From Carboxylicivirga fragile (GTDB lineage Bacteria; Bacteroidota; Bacteroidia; Bacteroidales; Marinilabiliaceae), in NCBI GenBank assembly GCA_025499625.1, contig JAFMVD010000045.1:1-49113 (forward strand): a DNA stretch of 49,113 nucleotides, given 5' to 3'. Under the pieces are notes generated by a model. That model ran no database searches and had not been told where the DNA came from. It saw only the letters and a program-made list of their open reading frames with translations. Shown here one piece after another: positions 8,666 through 16,867 of this stretch (position 1 is its first letter; every line of letters starts with the position of its first letter). Position numbers and translations under genes: made by a program.

Positions 8666-10480
8666 TTATTTTATGTATTTATCAGGATCAACATATTCCC
8701 CATCTTTCTTTAACTCAAAATGCAAATGTGGTCCCGTTGATTGCCCTGTTGAACCAACAAAGGCCACATGGTCGCCTTGCTTTACCTTTTGCCCTTCTTT
8801 CACATTGTACGCGTTAAGCTGGGCATACAAGGATGAAAAACCGTTTTCATGATCGATAATGATGTATTTACCATAACCTTTACCTGGTTTGTGATCCAGT
8901 TGAATCTTGCGCACAGTACCATCAGCAATGGCAACTACTTTTGTATTTAGTTCGGCTTTGTAATCAATGCCTCGATGCATCATCTTTTCTTTCTTGATAG
9001 GATGCATGCGCATACCATAGCCAGAACTAATTTCATACTTTTCATTTTTGTTAATTGGCTTGATAAATGAGCCAACTGATTTTTTATGAAAGTTAATATC
9101 CTTTGGTTCGTTGAAACTTATTCTACGAGGATGTAATTGCACGATAGCTTCTTTTTGAGCTCCATTGCAGGCCGAAAAATCCTTGCCAAAGTACCTTTTG
9201 GCCGAGTTGTCTCTAACATCGCTGTATGCACCCACAACTTCTTTAAGTAGATCATTGGCCGCTTCATTTGGCGTTGCGACATCGCGCTGTAAGCTAATAA
9301 CTCCAACGTTGACTTTTATATCACCTAGTAAATCAATGTTCTTTTTGATTTTTTCTGGATAAGTGTTGTTATTACTTAAGAAATCAATAACGGCAGGTTT
9401 TACCATATCTATTGTTGCAATTTCACCTTCCATGAGCATAATGCCAGTGGAATTTATTAGAACGGTAAAGACATTGCCGGCTTCTATTGCTCCATTGTTT
9501 AATAAAGCCTCATTTGATCCTTCAAATAACTGGCTTGCCTCTGCCTTATTAATTGGCCAATCCGTTGTTATTGATAAATTGTTTGAAATTGATTGCTTTA
9601 TATAGTCCGTACTTGAAAGTCCAATAATTAAAATACCAAGAGCTATTGGGATAATTAATAATGCTCTCTTTAATGGATTTGATTTATGTGTTGACATTTG
9701 TATTCGTTTTTTAATGAGTTTGTATGAGAAAGGACTCATTAGAGGCGAATAGTTTTGTTGACCCGCTTGCTGTAGAACAATATCAAAGTAATCGTGCTTC
9801 GAAGTATTGGCGTCTACGGCATCGCTATCGGCCTGAAATTCATGAACCTCTTCAATGGCCTTTCGGTATAAATATAAAAATGGATTCATCCAGAAGACGA
9901 TAAGCATTAATTCAATAAAAACTCTGTCAAAAGAGTGTCGGTGTTTGATGTGACTTAATTCATGATTAATGATTTTTTCGTTTTGCGACGAATGCCAAAC
10001 ATCTTGGGAAATGAAGATATAACGAAAGAAAGAAAAGGTGTTTTGGTGATTAAATAACACCAGGATGTAATTACTAAAATTTAGTTTTTCATGTGCTCGT
10101 ATGGTTTTATTAAGTTGTATGAGGTGTTTTAAAAATCTGAAAAATAAGATTGATGAAATCAATGCAAGAGCCCACCATCTATAGTTGTTTGAAATAGGAG
10201 AGGTAGTGCTTGTAGTTTGCTCAACTGTTGGTAACTCCTCGAAGAAAGTAAATTGATTAACACTCTCTTGAATATTTGGAATAATAGTCCATGCTACCGG
10301 ATCATCTACTATAAATGATACATTAATGAATGGGAATGTATAGGCAAAAATTAAGGTACCTAATAGGTAAAATCGATTAAGTGAAAAGAACGAAAGCTTC
10401 CGCAATGCCACGTAGTAGATCAGGAAAAATAAGCCTGATACCAAGGTGGTTTTAATCAAGTATGGTAGAATGCTCATCAT
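8666..10480 (-). CDS. M56 (BlaR1-like) metalloprotease fused to ExbD/TolR-like and M23 peptidase domains
   Basis: A 604-residue inner-membrane protein. The N-terminal half has membrane helices (about 8-25, 38-55, 103-118, 187-205) and the M56 zinc site HELSH at 173-177 with a later Glu in EEVHEFQAD; in BlaR1/MecR1 this protease signals to the cognate repressor. After a further helix (about 272-292), residues about 330-460 resemble the periplasmic part of Bacteroidota ExbD/TolR proteins (VLINSTGIMLMEGE, LLGDIKVNVGVISLQ, VVGAYSDVRDNSAKRYFGK, RRISFNEPKD). Residues about 478-604 form an M23/LytM peptidase with GYGMRMHP, MHRGIDYKA, and HLHFEL, so zinc ligands look intact. The start overlaps the BlaI-type gene stop as ATGA. 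Inference: a cell-wall-stress sensor/effector. The M56 and M23 calls are firm; the ExbD call is from pattern recall. Confidence 0.9.
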   Translation of the reverse strand: MMSILPYLIKTTLVSGLFFLIYYVALRKLSFFSLNRFYLLGTLIFAYTFPFINVSFIVDDPVAWTIIPNIQESVNQFTFFEELPTVEQTTSTTSPISNNYRWWALALISSILFFRFLKHLIQLNKTIRAHEKLNFSNYILVLFNHQNTFSFFRYIFISQDVWHSSQNEKIINHELSHIKHRHSFDRVFIELMLIVFWMNPFLYLYRKAIEEVHEFQADSDAVDANTSKHDYFDIVLQQAGQQNYSPLMSPFSYKLIKKRIQMSTHKSNPLKRALLIIPIALGILIIGLSSTDYIKQSISNNLSITTDWPINKAEASQLFEGSNEALLNNGAIEAGNVFTVLINSTGIMLMEGEIATIDMVKPAVIDFLSNNNTYPEKIKKNIDLLGDIKVNVGVISLQRDVATPNEAANDLLKEVVGAYSDVRDNSAKRYFGKDFSACNGAQKEAIVQLHPRRISFNEPKDINFHKKSVGSFIKPINKNEKYEISSGYGMRMHPIKKEKMMHRGIDYKAELNTKVVAIADGTVRKIQLDHKPGKGYGKYIIIDHENGFSSLYAQLNAYNVKEGQKVKQGDHVAFVGSTGQSTGPHLHFELKKDGEYVDPDKYIK

Positions 10481-10851
10481 GATTGTTTCTTTTCTATTTC
10501 TTGATTAATCAACTTCTTGAGTTCTTCTAATTCAGATAATGAGAGATCACTTTCTTTTGTGAAAAAAGAAGCAAATTGCTTTTGTGAATTATTGAAAAGG
10601 TTCTTAACCATGGTGCTCATATACTTTTTCGAATAATCCTCTTTTTTAATTAATGAGTAGTATTCGTTCACTTTTCCATAAGTATTAAAGGCAATGGCTC
10701 CTTTTTTAACCAATACACGAACCACCGTTGAAACCGTGGTGTATGCTGGTTTAGGTTCTGGATATTGTTCGACAATGTCCTTTAAGAATCCTTTTTTAAT
10801 TTTCCACAAGTACTGCATTACTTGCTCTTCTGCTTTCGTTAATTCAATCAT
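10477..10851 (-). CDS. BlaI/MecI/CopY-family transcriptional repressor
   Basis: A 124-residue winged-helix repressor: ELTKAEEQVMQYLWKIKKGF leads into the HTH (FLKDIVEQYP, AYTTVSTVVRVLVKKGAI), then a beta wing (NEYYSLIKKEDY) and a helical dimerisation tail. In this family, proteolysis triggered by an M56 partner relieves repression; here that partner overlaps by 4 bases. The frame is open to 10899, but the -7 and -33 elements (10869-10899) lie inside that extension, so the ATG at 10851 is chosen. Palindromes at 10879-10892 and 10919-10932 indicate autoregulation. The family is confidently recognised; the inducing signal is unknown. Confidence 0.93.
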   Translation of the reverse strand: MIELTKAEEQVMQYLWKIKKGFLKDIVEQYPEPKPAYTTVSTVVRVLVKKGAIAFNTYGKVNEYYSLIKKEDYSKKYMSTMVKNLFNNSQKQFASFFTKESDLSLSELEELKKLINQEIEKKQS

Positions 10852-10868
10852 TTCCCAAATGTTTGAGA

Positions 10869-10899
10869 CAAATATATAACTATAAAAATAGTCGTGCAA
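10869..10899 (-). promoter_or_regulatory. Promoter of the BlaI / M56 operon
   Basis: TTG (10899-10897), a 20-base spacer and TATATTTG (10876-10869) on the minus strand match the Bacteroidota promoter exactly. The ATG at 10851 lies 17 bases after the -7 box. A palindrome fills most of the spacer, so a bound repressor would block sigma factor contact directly. Confidence 0.8.
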
Positions 10900-10934
10900 T
10901 TATTTTAATAGTTTTATTACTATTTTTATAGTTA
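10877..10934. promoter_or_regulatory. Twin palindromic operators for the BlaI-type repressor
   Basis: The 16-base arms at 10877-10892 (TAACTATAAAAATAGT) and 10919-10934 are perfect inverted copies. Each core is itself a dyad, ACTAT-N4-ATAGT (10879-10892 and 10919-10932), with centres 40 bp apart, near four helical turns. The first lies between -33 and -7, the second just upstream of -33. A looser ATAGT-N6-ACTAT lies between them. Dimeric BlaI-type repressors bind dyads of this size; the assignment to this repressor is inferred. Confidence 0.72.
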
Positions 10935-10950
10935 TAGAAAAAATTGACAG

Positions 10951-10990
10951 ATCGCATCTTTAAGAGGAAAGTAGTTGTTAAAGATGCGAT
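10951..10990 (-). repeat. 13-bp perfect inverted repeat, possible second terminator
   Basis: ATCGCATCTTTAA (10951-10963) pairs with TTAAAGATGCGAT (10978-10990) around a 14-base loop. On the minus strand it is followed a few bases later by AATTTTTT. It lies downstream of the transglycosylase terminator and upstream of the BlaI operators, so it may be a backup terminator insulating the regulated promoter. Confidence 0.5.
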
Positions 10991-10999
10991 TCGCATTAT

Positions 11000-11033
11000 A
11001 AAAAAAGGGTAAGTGCATATTTGCAACTTACCC
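11000..11033 (-). terminator. Rho-independent terminator of the lytic transglycosylase gene
   Basis: GGGTAAGT (11007-11014) pairs with ACTTACCC (11026-11033), extended by GCA/TGC across a bulge, and is followed on the minus strand by TTTTTTT. It lies 28 bases after the stop codon. Confidence 0.85.
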
Positions 11034-11060
11034 TCCCATATACTTTTATGATTGAAATGA

Positions 11061-12038
11061 CTAACTAGCCACTTTTGTCGAATCTTCTTTAATACTTGAC
11101 TTTGGCTTAAGTACCGCGTTGTGTGGTAATTTTACCGTATAAGTCTTTTTTGAGGCATTTGTTAAGTTGGCCTCTCTTAACCATGGATTTAGATCCTTTA
11201 GCTCCTTATAGGTGATGTTATGCTCTATTGCAAAATCAGGGAAACTACTCACGGCTCCTTTTATTTCGTGATTCTTTGTTTTGAGCTCATCATACAAATC
11301 AGCTTCTTTAACATGAAATCCGTATGCATCCGGATTGGAAAGGATTTCTTTGATAGCTATAATGCGATAAACATAGCGACCTGTTTCCTCATTGAGTAGA
11401 AGGTCGAAGTAGTTATCTGCTTTCTGACGACTTAGCTGGCGGTTAACACCAGTACGACCGGCATTATAGGCAGCAGCGGCTAATGTCCAACTGCCATAGT
11501 GAGCATGCATTTTCTTTAAATATTTACAGGCTGCTTCTGTTGATTTTTCGATATGGTAGCGTTCATCAATTTCCTTTGAAACCTCTAAGCCATATTCTTT
11601 GCCAGTAGCTTTCATGAATTGCCATAATCCAACAGCACCCGCTGGCGATTTGGCTCTTGGCATCAAGTTACTTTCAATTAACGATAAGTATTTGAAGTCG
11701 TCAGGTACACCGTTGGCTTTTAATATTGGTTCTATTATCGGAAAATAACGATTAGCTCGTTTTATAAATAATACAGTTTGCGATTGCCAATAAGTATTAA
11801 CCAATAACTCACGGTCGAAACTTTCCTTCACATCATAACGGTCGATGGGTACTTGTTCGTTGGCGAAAGTTAAGTCTGAAGGTATATCTAATGAGAAAAT
11901 GGCATACTTACCAACTTCTTTGTTTGTGCTTGCCGTTCTATCCGGAGTAGCCGAAAATGTAAATAATTGAAATGCCAATATAACTGCTATAAAGAGGCTT
12001 GAAATCGATAGTAGTTTAGTATAAAAATTCACCTTCAT
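11061..12038 (-). CDS. Membrane-anchored lytic murein transglycosylase (SLT / MltD-like)
   Basis: A 325-residue cell-wall enzyme that would cleave the MurNAc-GlcNAc bond of peptidoglycan in the periplasm. Residues about 10-28 form a signal/membrane anchor. The SLT domain (about 105-225) shows YLSLIESNLMPRAKSP with the catalytic Glu in LIES, GAVGLWQFM, and AAAAYNAGRTGVNR. Near the C-terminus, FAIEHNITYKELKDLNPWLR looks like a LysM-type motif, as in MltD proteins. The frame is open to 12113, but a complete promoter (12072-12101) lies inside that stretch, so the ATG at 12038 before KVNFYTKLLSI is preferred. Next to the BlaI/M56-M23 operon it adds to a cell-wall remodelling group, though it has its own promoter and terminator. 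Confidence 0.92.
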   Translation of the reverse strand: MKVNFYTKLLSISSLFIAVILAFQLFTFSATPDRTASTNKEVGKYAIFSLDIPSDLTFANEQVPIDRYDVKESFDRELLVNTYWQSQTVLFIKRANRYFPIIEPILKANGVPDDFKYLSLIESNLMPRAKSPAGAVGLWQFMKATGKEYGLEVSKEIDERYHIEKSTEAACKYLKKMHAHYGSWTLAAAAYNAGRTGVNRQLSRQKADNYFDLLLNEETGRYVYRIIAIKEILSNPDAYGFHVKEADLYDELKTKNHEIKGAVSSFPDFAIEHNITYKELKDLNPWLREANLTNASKKTYTVKLPHNAVLKPKSSIKEDSTKVAS

Positions 12039-12071
12039 AATCTTCCCGTTTTCTTGTTTGTTTGAGCGCAC

Positions 12072-12101
12072 CAAAAATACTTTTTCGACCAAAGAATCCA
12101 A
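12072..12101 (-). promoter_or_regulatory. Promoter of the lytic transglycosylase gene
   Basis: TTTG with its TTG at 12101-12099, 19 bases, then TATTTTTG (12079-12072) on the minus strand. This fits the Bacteroidota consensus and places a leader of roughly 30 bases before the ATG at 12038. Confidence 0.72.
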
Positions 12102-12252
12102 AAAATGTGCCAATAAATAATGTATGAAAATAGTACGGCTAAAATGTAAAAATGTTCATGAATTGATGACTTCTTTTTCGACTATCTTGAGAATTGATGA
12201 TTTTGAATTCACGATTAATATTAGTAAGTTACAGGTATAAAGGAGTTCGCAC

Positions 12253-13926
12253 ATGCTCAGTCCGATATTGCCATTGAATAAAAAAATATTTAAAATTGTC
12301 CTATTTGTTATTCTTCTGGGGTGTTATGGCTGTACTCAGTCTAAGCAACATCAAATTAAGTTTTCTCCTGAAGAGAAGCAGTGGCTGTTAAATCATGATA
12401 AAATTGTTTTGGCTGTTGATAATTCGTATCCACCTTTGAATTACATTGGTGATGATGGACAGCTTACGGGTTTAAACATAGACCTGGTTAAGTTAGTAGG
12501 TCAACAATTGAACATTAGTATTGAATTAGAAGGATCTGATTGGGATGAAGCGCTTGAAAAAGCACTAAATCATGAAGTAGATGGAGTTATTAACGCAACA
12601 CCACTTGAAGAAAGAAAAAGTAAGTTAAATTTTAGTGAGGAGTTTTTTCGTGATCCACTGGCTTTAGTAACCTATAAGGATACGGAAATAGATGATTTTG
12701 ATAATATTAAATTTCAACGTATTGCTGCTAAAAGAGGAAGTCGTCATCTATTGGTTTTGCAAGAGAAAATTCCACCTTATTTAATAGTGCCTATCGCTAA
12801 TTTGGAAGAAGGTATTGGTTTATTATCACAACGAAAAGTTGATGGTATATACGATGATTTAGCGCCTCTTTACCACATTATTTCTTCGTCGGGTTATAGC
12901 CACCTTAAGGTTGCTTTTGTCGAAACCAATAGTCTGGGTGCTAGTATTGGCTTGCGCAACAACGATCCACTTTTGTTAAGCGTACTTAATAAGGCGATTA
13001 GTTCAATTACGAATGAGGATCGATTATCTATTCAGGATAAGTGGTTAGGGTTTTCGCCAGCGCGTGATTATACCGTTTATTACATTACGATTGGCATTTT
13101 AATGGCTGTGGTAATGTTAATTAGTTTGTGGACCTGGTCGTTAAAAACAATGGTTAAGAGCAAGACGCGTGAACTAAATTCAGAATTACAGCGGAGAAAA
13201 CAGACCGAAGCGGAACTGATCAGGTCGAAAGAAAGGGCCGAAGAAAGTGATCGTTTGAAATCGGCATTTTTGGCAAATATAAGTCACGAGATAAGAACAC
13301 CAATGAATGGCATCTTCGGCTTTTCAGAGTTGCTGCAACTGAATACCTTCTCAGAAGATGAGCAAAATAAATACCTTGGCTTGATTTTTAGTAGTGCCCA
13401 GCAATTATTATCCATCATCAACGATTTAGTTAATATATCGAAGTTAGAAGCCAACCTGGTTGAAGTAAATAAGGAAGAGGTCAACCTACATGAAATGGTA
13501 AGTGACTTGTTTGCTCTGCACAAATTAAAGGCTGAAAAGCTAGCATTAGATTTTAGTTATTCCTACGAGTTAGAAGAGTCGGAAAGGTTTAATGTCGACA
13601 AAGTGAAGGTGCGTCAGGTTTTGACCAATTTGATATCAAATGCCATTAAAAACACCAAGGATGGCAGTGTTCATTTTGGAGTTGAACCTTATGGAGATGG
13701 GGAGTTTTTACGTTTTTTTGTTTGCGATACTGGTATTGGTATTGATGTTGAAAATCATGAGCATATATTTAATCGCTTTTGGAAATTAAAAAGTGGATCG
13801 GATCAAGGTGGAACTGGATTAGGTTTGGCCATATCAAAAGCACATGTTGAATTGATGGGTGGTAAAATATGGGTTGAGTCTGAACTTAAGAAAGGAGCAC
13901 ATTTTAGTTTTACTGTGCCATTGTAA
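12253..13926 (+). CDS. Sensor histidine kinase with solute-binding-protein (SBP_bac_3) sensor
   Basis: A 557-residue membrane kinase. An N-terminal hydrophobic segment (about 10-27, LFVILLGCYGC) acts as signal or anchor. Residues about 38-268 form a family-3 periplasmic binding-protein domain: KIVLAVDNSYPPLNYIGDDG, LTGLNIDLVKLVGQQL, DGVINATPLEERK. One membrane helix (about 275-297) leads to a coiled coil and HisKA with FLANISHEIRTPMNGI (phospho-His about 345), then HATPase_c with NLISNAIKNT, DTGIGI and GGTGLGLAIS. No receiver domain follows and no regulator gene is adjacent, so the output partner is unknown. The sensor suggests direct binding of an amino-acid-like ligand. A purine-rich AGGAG precedes the ATG. 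Its kinase core is closely similar to the next gene, suggesting paralogy. Confidence 0.92.
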   Translation: MLSPILPLNKKIFKIVLFVILLGCYGCTQSKQHQIKFSPEEKQWLLNHDKIVLAVDNSYPPLNYIGDDGQLTGLNIDLVKLVGQQLNISIELEGSDWDEALEKALNHEVDGVINATPLEERKSKLNFSEEFFRDPLALVTYKDTEIDDFDNIKFQRIAAKRGSRHLLVLQEKIPPYLIVPIANLEEGIGLLSQRKVDGIYDDLAPLYHIISSSGYSHLKVAFVETNSLGASIGLRNNDPLLLSVLNKAISSITNEDRLSIQDKWLGFSPARDYTVYYITIGILMAVVMLISLWTWSLKTMVKSKTRELNSELQRRKQTEAELIRSKERAEESDRLKSAFLANISHEIRTPMNGIFGFSELLQLNTFSEDEQNKYLGLIFSSAQQLLSIINDLVNISKLEANLVEVNKEEVNLHEMVSDLFALHKLKAEKLALDFSYSYELEESERFNVDKVKVRQVLTNLISNAIKNTKDGSVHFGVEPYGDGEFLRFFVCDTGIGIDVENHEHIFNRFWKLKSGSDQGGTGLGLAISKAHVELMGGKIWVESELKKGAHFSFTVPL

Positions 13927-14189
13927 ATTAAGATAAACAATAGGTGTCTTTTTTTCTAAAGCTTATTTAGATATCTTTCAATACATCGTGTTGATGAAAC
14001 CAAGTATTTTTTCTAATTTACACAAATAATTTTTTGATTTGCAACATATCAATACATCGTTAAGATTTTATATCAGTCAGATAATCAAGGATTTGAATGT
14101 TTGTGGAAGCTTTAATCTTGCGACTGAATATCAACATGTTATAAATAAAACTACTGACTTTGGGCTAATAACTAACGAACTATTAAAAT
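13927..14189. other. Intergenic region between two kinase genes
   Basis: 263 AT-rich bases with no open frame. TCAATACATCGT occurs twice as a direct repeat (13978-13989 and 14049-14060, 71 bases apart); this could be a regulator site or chance. No strong terminator or exact TAnnTTTG promoter was found; TGACTTTG at about 14154-14161 is one base off. Confidence 0.4.
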
Positions 14190-16814
14190 ATGAATGATAG
14201 AATAAATATGGAGCACCTAATTAAGCACAACTTTGAGCCCTTGGTTATATTTAAGCGATCGGGGTATGCTGTTGAATTAATTAATGACAGTGCAACAAGT
14301 TTATTCAATTTGCAATCCCTGGATAAGAATGAAATTCGTTTACGTCATTTTTGTAACCGAGCCGACTTATTTAATGAGAAAGCTGCAATTAGATTGTTAA
14401 GTACGTTAGAATTAGGTGAAAAAAAGGACTTTGATTGGCCTGTTCGCTTAGGTAATACGCATTGGTTGTTGGCTTACCTTAATGTATACGAAGATAAGGG
14501 TGAGGAATATATACTTGTAACTTTTCGAGACAATACTATAGGAAAAGAAAGCTTATTACGGCTTAACAATATGGTTGCCTTTCGTGAGGTGCTGGATAAT
14601 TTATTATCAGCTAATACCATTGTAGCACCTGATGAAATCCCAACTTTGATCGATAAATCATTATTGGTTGTTGGGCAATTTTTTAATTGTGATCGAAGTT
14701 ATGTATTTCAGTTTTCAGAGGATTTACAACTTCATTCCAATATTAATGAATGGTGTGCCAATGGAATAACACCATATATTGATGAACTTCAGGATATCCC
14801 TATTCGCAAATTTCCATATTTAGCTGATCATTTCCTTAGGAATGAAACGGTTTGTTTAAACGATGTTTCAGAACTGCCATTGGAAGCTAAAAACGAACGA
14901 GAGGAGTTTGCAAAGGAAGGTATTCAATCAATACTATTAATTCCTTTTAGTGAAGGAGAGAAGAGGATTGGTTTTGTTGGGATTGATCATGTTAGATCAA
15001 GTAAGGCGTGGACAGCTAGTGAGGTTTCAAACCTTAAACTGTTAGCAAGAGCTTTTGCAAATATGTTACTTCGACTAAAGAAGGAGAAGGAGCTAAAGGA
15101 GCAGCATAACATGTACCAAACCTTATTTATGGCAGCAAACGATTCAATTGCCATATTTAGAAATGGTATCTGTTTGGATGCTAATCCAAAAACATTGAAT
15201 GATTTTAAATGCTCGCGTGACTTTTTCGTTGGGAAAAGCCTTGTCGAATTATCATCGCATAATCAAGTCGAAGGAAAATCACCTTCCTATATCAATGTTT
15301 TTCAACAAGAAGCTCTAAATGGACATCCTCAAATGTTTGAGTGGGTACTTAAACGAGGTGATGGCTCTGAAATAGAGGCGGAAATAAGTTTAAATAAGTT
15401 TTCAAATAAAGGGGAGTCCCATACCATTGCTATTTTTAGAGATATAACCGAACAGAACCAAGCGGTTAAGCTTTTGTTTGAAACGAAAGATTATAAAAAG
15501 ACAGAATCTCAGTTGTTAAATTTAAATGTCGATCTTGAGTTAACCATCCTTGATCTGTTTGATATTAAACAATTACAAAACCTTCAGGATGCTTTTGCTT
15601 ATGCTACTGGCGTATCCTCATTAATTACTGACTTGGAAGGTTATCCAATTACTGATGTTTCATTCACAAATGAGATATGCAAACTCGTTAGGGCTACTGA
15701 TGATGGTAAGCACATGTGTATTGAGAGCGGTAAGATGTTGGGTAAACTAGCAAAAGAGCAACGAAAGCCTATTTCTCGTCCGTGCTTGTCATGTGGTTTT
15801 ATCGATGCAGCTGCTCCAATTATTGTTGATGGTAATCACATTGGGAATTGGATAATTGGGCAGGTTAGACCAAGCGATTTAAATGTTGATAAGCTGCTGG
15901 AATATACAAGAAGGTTAAATATAAATGATGATGGCGTTATCGCTGGCTTTGAAAAATTGGTTGATTTAGCTCCAGAACGCTTTACTAAAATATTAAACCT
16001 GCTTAATGTTCTTACCAACGAACTTTCGATACTTGGTTACAACAACTTAAAATTAGCCAAATCAGTACAGAATCATTTATCTCTGGAGCGTAAATTATTA
16101 TTATCGAAACAACGTGCCGAGGAAAGTGACCGACTTAAGTCGGCATTCTTGGCAAACCTATCACATGAGATTCGTACCCCAATGAATGGGATAGTAGGAT
16201 TTTCGGAGTTACTTCAGTTCGAAGGGTTAACGCCTGCTGATAGGAGAGAGTATGTTCGATTGATACACCAAAGTTCAAGTCAGTTATTAAATATTATCAA
16301 TGATATTATTGATATATCTAAAATAGAATCGGGTCAGATAGATATTCATTCAAGTTATTTTGATGTGATTGAATTGATGGAGAATCAAGAGGCATTTTTC
16401 ATTGACTCAGCTAAAGCCAAGGAGATTGATTTAATTTTTAATTCTGATGACCTTACTGAATTAGAAATGTTCTCCGATGAGGGTAAATTGCGTCAGGTAT
16501 TAACAAACTTAATTTCAAATGCCATCAAATTTACTGCACAAGGAAGTGTTGAGTTTGGTTATGAGTTGATGGATGGTAATTTAATTGAGTTATTTGTGCA
16601 AGATTCAGGAACCGGAATAGATGCAGATAATGTTCATTTCATATTTGACCGTTTCTGGCAAGCCAAAGATTCGGATGTGAAGAAGGGAGGCACAGGTTTA
16701 GGATTAGCAATTACTAAAGCCTATGTTGAGTTATTGGGTGGTCATATCAATGTAAAATCAAAGCTTAACGAGGGTACACGATTTAGCTTTGTAATACCGC
16801 GAACATTGAATTAA
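14190..16814 (+). CDS. Cytoplasmic PAS-GAF-PAS-PocR sensor histidine kinase
   Basis: An 874-residue kinase without membrane helices. Seen in order: a PAS-like segment (about 8-125); GAF (about 140-295, FNCDRSYVFQF, RIGFVGIDHV); coiled coil; PAS (about 310-430, ending IAIFRDITEQNQA); a PocR-type ligand domain (about 448-630) with LQNLQDAFAYATG and a Cys-rich stretch including KHMCIESGK and RPCLSCGFIDAAAP; HisKA with FLANLSHEIRTPMNGI (phospho-His about 659); and HATPase_c with NLISNAIKFT, DSGTGI and GGTGLGLAIT. PocR domains sense small organic molecules in propanediol and related regulators; the cysteine cluster could also bind a metal. No receiver domain or neighbouring response regulator. Likely paralogous in its kinase half to the preceding gene. 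Confidence 0.9.
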   Translation: MNDRINMEHLIKHNFEPLVIFKRSGYAVELINDSATSLFNLQSLDKNEIRLRHFCNRADLFNEKAAIRLLSTLELGEKKDFDWPVRLGNTHWLLAYLNVYEDKGEEYILVTFRDNTIGKESLLRLNNMVAFREVLDNLLSANTIVAPDEIPTLIDKSLLVVGQFFNCDRSYVFQFSEDLQLHSNINEWCANGITPYIDELQDIPIRKFPYLADHFLRNETVCLNDVSELPLEAKNEREEFAKEGIQSILLIPFSEGEKRIGFVGIDHVRSSKAWTASEVSNLKLLARAFANMLLRLKKEKELKEQHNMYQTLFMAANDSIAIFRNGICLDANPKTLNDFKCSRDFFVGKSLVELSSHNQVEGKSPSYINVFQQEALNGHPQMFEWVLKRGDGSEIEAEISLNKFSNKGESHTIAIFRDITEQNQAVKLLFETKDYKKTESQLLNLNVDLELTILDLFDIKQLQNLQDAFAYATGVSSLITDLEGYPITDVSFTNEICKLVRATDDGKHMCIESGKMLGKLAKEQRKPISRPCLSCGFIDAAAPIIVDGNHIGNWIIGQVRPSDLNVDKLLEYTRRLNINDDGVIAGFEKLVDLAPERFTKILNLLNVLTNELSILGYNNLKLAKSVQNHLSLERKLLLSKQRAEESDRLKSAFLANLSHEIRTPMNGIVGFSELLQFEGLTPADRREYVRLIHQSSSQLLNIINDIIDISKIESGQIDIHSSYFDVIELMENQEAFFIDSAKAKEIDLIFNSDDLTELEMFSDEGKLRQVLTNLISNAIKFTAQGSVEFGYELMDGNLIELFVQDSGTGIDADNVHFIFDRFWQAKDSDVKKGGTGLGLAITKAYVELLGGHINVKSKLNEGTRFSFVIPRTLN

Positions 16815-16850
16815 AAAAAAAGGGAACCCAATGGATTCCCTTTATATATT
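16812..16850. terminator. Bidirectional terminator between the PocR kinase and rnfA
   Basis: AAAGGGAACCCA (16819-16830) pairs with TGGATTCCCTTT (16832-16843), with one mismatch. On the minus strand it is followed by a run of nine T; on the plus strand by TTTATATATTTCT. It sits between convergent stops and likely serves both genes. Confidence 0.8.
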
Positions 16851-16867
16851 TCTGTTTAGATGAGTTC

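Noticed and set aside
13978-14060. 12-base direct repeat TCAATACATCGT, 71 bases apart
   Set aside because: Only two copies and no promoter geometry; recorded in the intergenic entry but too weak for a regulatory call.
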